Source: JAEZKC01 sp046538945
Lineage (GTDB): Bacteria; Fibrobacterota; Chitinivibrionia; Chitinivibrionales; Chitinispirillaceae
Assembly: GCA_046538945.1 (NCBI GenBank)
Contig: JBKHHW010000158.1
Location: 1 to 7,625 of the forward strand
Reading direction: 5' to 3'
Length of the DNA: 7,625 nucleotides
Each line of letters opens with the position of its first letter. Position 1 is the stretch's first letter. The translations under genes and the position numbers were made by a program. The notes beneath the pieces are model-generated. The model was not told the DNA's origin. It ran no database searches and was given only the letters and a program-made list of their open reading frames with translations. Positions 6,101-7,625 of this stretch are shown here, one piece after another.

Positions 6101-6889
6101 ATGGGTCCAAAAAAGCATCTGGGGCAGCATTTTCTGACTGCTCCTGCATATGCCAAACGAATCGCCCAGGCCGTCCCTGCATCTCAGGAGGAAAAGGTTC
6201 TTGAGATCGGGCCGGGTCACGGAGCATTGAGCATACATCTCAAAGAACGTTATCCTGATTTCCATCTGGTGGAAGTGGATCAGGATGCAATCGTCAGACT
6301 CAGACAGAAACTGGGTGAGGGGCAGTATACGATCCATCATTCCGATGTACTCGGGTTCGATTTCGCCACAGTCGGATTCCCGCTTCATGTGGCGGGGAAT
6401 CTTCCCTATAATATCGGCGCTCTCATCATCAAAAAGACCCTCCTCTGCGCTCCGCGGGTTCTGTCCTGCACCTTCATGGTGCAGAAAGAGGTCGCTCAGA
6501 GGATCGTTTCAGGTCCACACACCAGAACCAATGGGTTTCTGTCCATTTTCTGCCAGTTCTTCGGAAAAGTGAAACTTCTGTTCCATGTTCCCCCGGGAGC
6601 GTTCTTTCCCCGGCCCAATGTCGACTCTTCAGTTTTCCAGATTCTGGTCGATAAGGATGTTTCGGGTCGGCTTTCTTCTGAATACTGGGGGGACTTTTTC
6701 GGTTTCGTGGACAGAGGCTTTTCCATGCGCAGAAAGCAGCTGGCCAAAGTCCTCGCTATGAGCGGTGATTCGTCAAAAGACTTCTACGGTGCTCTCCTTA
6801 GGGAGCTTGGGCTGGGTGAAGCCGCACGCCCGGAAGACCTGGATGTGGAGATGTGGCTTGAGCTCTTCAGGAAAGTGCAATTTTCATGA
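6101..6889 (+). CDS. rsmA: 16S rRNA (adenine1518/1519-N6)-dimethyltransferase RsmA (KsgA)
   Basis: A 262-residue SAM-dependent enzyme that dimethylates two adjacent adenines in helix 45 of 16S rRNA late in 30S subunit assembly; loss gives kasugamycin resistance in E. coli. All family motifs are present: KKHLGQHFL at 4-12, motif I VLEIGPGHGALS at 33-44, VEVDQDAI at 57-64 (D60 at the end of strand 2), SDVLGFDF at 81-88, the catalytic NLPY at 100-103 followed by NIGALIIKKTL, FMVQKEVAQRIVS at 125-137, PPGAFFPRPNVDSSV at 164-178, and the C-terminal-domain GFSMRRKQLAKVL at 206-218. Length is normal, at the short end. The start is either ATG 6101 or the adjoining TTG 6098; AAAGG at 6082-6086 is 14 or 11 nt away respectively, so TTG cannot be excluded. 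Its stop overlaps the start of the next gene (ATGA). Confidence 0.95.
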   Translation: MGPKKHLGQHFLTAPAYAKRIAQAVPASQEEKVLEIGPGHGALSIHLKERYPDFHLVEVDQDAIVRLRQKLGEGQYTIHHSDVLGFDFATVGFPLHVAGNLPYNIGALIIKKTLLCAPRVLSCTFMVQKEVAQRIVSGPHTRTNGFLSIFCQFFGKVKLLFHVPPGAFFPRPNVDSSVFQILVDKDVSGRLSSEYWGDFFGFVDRGFSMRRKQLAKVLAMSGDSSKDFYGALLRELGLGEAARPEDLDVEMWLELFRKVQFS

Positions 6890-7625
6890 AGATGGTTTTC
6901 TGGTTCGTGTTTTTTTTCGCCTTTTCTTCCAAAGCCGGTCACCTCCCCGAGGAACTCACCTGGCCCAGGCAGATCCCCCCCGATAGTGACACCAGCAGAC
7001 TGCGGGTGAACACGGAGCAGACCCTGTTTGACAAAACATTCACCAGTACGGATAATCTGGTGTACCGTCCCGTATACGGCCCCTATAGAGTCGAACAGGA
7101 ACTCTGGTATGAACTCAGAAGAGACAGACTGAGTAACTACAGGCATTACGTGAACGCTTCCGGTTCTGTACACCGTACTCTTTCCTCCGTTCCGTGGTTT
7201 AAGCCGGGGCTTGACTGGACACCTGTCTCACAGATTTACAGGTGGGATAAAGGGATGAATACGCTTGCGACCCTGGATGCCGGCCCCTCTGTTCTGTTTG
7301 ATCTGAAGGGCATGCCTCTCGGTGTGCGGGCTGGGCTTTCAGGGAGAAGGGTAGACTCTCTCTGGAGCTGGAGGGAAGGAGAACATCGAAGCAGTGTCGG
7401 TGCATACACATCCTTTGAACTCGGGGCACTGGATTCTATTCTTCCCTTTGCTCCGCTTTATTTCTATTCCGAAGGAGTGGCAAGGAGTATAGAAAATTCG
7501 GCCATGGCCTCAGTTCGCGGGTCTGCTCTGGGAGCTTTCACCCTAGGTCCGCAGGACAGTATCTTTGTGCACGGTGATGCATCTGTGTTCAGTGGTAAAG
7601 AAGGGTATCTCGAGGAAAGTGCCGA
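6886..7625 (+). CDS. Secreted, probably outer-membrane protein of unknown function, N-terminal 246 residues (runs off the window)
   Basis: The open frame begins with ATG 6886, which overlaps the rsmA stop (ATGA), and continues without a stop to the right edge. The product starts with a strongly hydrophobic, Phe-rich Sec signal peptide, likely cut after SSKA (residue 17), with no lipobox. After a polar segment (about 18-60) come alternating stretches rich in Tyr, Trp, Phe and small residues, for example around 130-150 (AGPSVLFDL, then GVRAGLSGRR), 169-200 and 207-235, separated by short charged turns. This is the look of antiparallel strands of an outer-membrane barrel. I do not recognise a family. 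AGGA at 6869-6872 lies 13 nt from the ATG, so translation may depend on coupling with rsmA. Codon use looks like that of its neighbours, so no transfer is suggested. Confidence 0.7.
   Translation, partial: MKMVFWFVFFFAFSSKAGHLPEELTWPRQIPPDSDTSRLRVNTEQTLFDKTFTSTDNLVYRPVYGPYRVEQELWYELRRDRLSNYRHYVNASGSVHRTLSSVPWFKPGLDWTPVSQIYRWDKGMNTLATLDAGPSVLFDLKGMPLGVRAGLSGRRVDSLWSWREGEHRSSVGAYTSFELGALDSILPFAPLYFYSEGVARSIENSAMASVRGSALGAFTLGPQDSIFVHGDASVFSGKEGYLEESA

Noticed and set aside
1..7625. Search for defence, mobile or CRISPR content
   Set aside because: There is no transposase, integrase, nuclease-helicase set, terminal inverted repeat or spaced direct-repeat array. DUF429 alone is not evidence of a defence system.

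Overview
This 7.6 kb stretch of bacterial chromosome has roughly even base composition and closely packed genes. It comes from a diderm (Gram-negative type) organism. The evidence is a lipobox lipoprotein, two proteins with Sec signal peptides that look like outer-membrane barrels (one ending in the C-terminal Phe typical of BAM substrates), and a Wzi-like capsule assembly protein. The phylum cannot be fixed from the sequence. Frequent AGA/AGG arginine codons, GTG/TTG starts and the mix of secreted TPR and Wzi-like proteins would fit a Fibrobacterota or other FCB-type lineage, but that is a low-confidence impression. I see no rRNA, tRNA, CRISPR array, insertion sequence, phage gene or att site.

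Layout. (1) The 5' part of a leftward bioC-like malonyl-ACP methyltransferase gene runs off the left edge (1-378). (2) A 273 bp divergent intergenic region follows. (3) A rightward group of four genes covers 652-4669: a secreted TPR-like protein, a Wzi-like outer-membrane barrel 4 bp behind it, then after about 106 bp a maltose/galactoside-type sugar O-acetyltransferase overlapping a DUF429 (predicted RNase H-fold) gene by 4 bp. (4) After a gap of about 130 bp comes a polyprenyl-phosphate-type family 2 glycosyltransferase (4804-5553). (5) A small lipoprotein gene converges on it from the other strand (5562-5954). (6) An AT-rich divergent region with a 10 bp tandem repeat separates the lipoprotein from rsmA/ksgA. 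(7) rsmA overlaps, by ATGA, the start of a secreted, probably outer-membrane protein that runs off the right edge.

How the genes may work together. The Wzi-like barrel, sugar acetyltransferase and lipid-linked-sugar glycosyltransferase point to envelope polysaccharide synthesis or modification, with the TPR protein as a possible periplasmic partner of the barrel. This rests on family membership and adjacency only. BioC (biotin synthesis) and RsmA (16S rRNA dimethylation) are housekeeping enzymes. I found no convincing new multi-gene system. The points most worth a second look are the TPR/Wzi pair, the unknown secreted protein coupled to rsmA, and the sugar acetyltransferase/DUF429 overlap.
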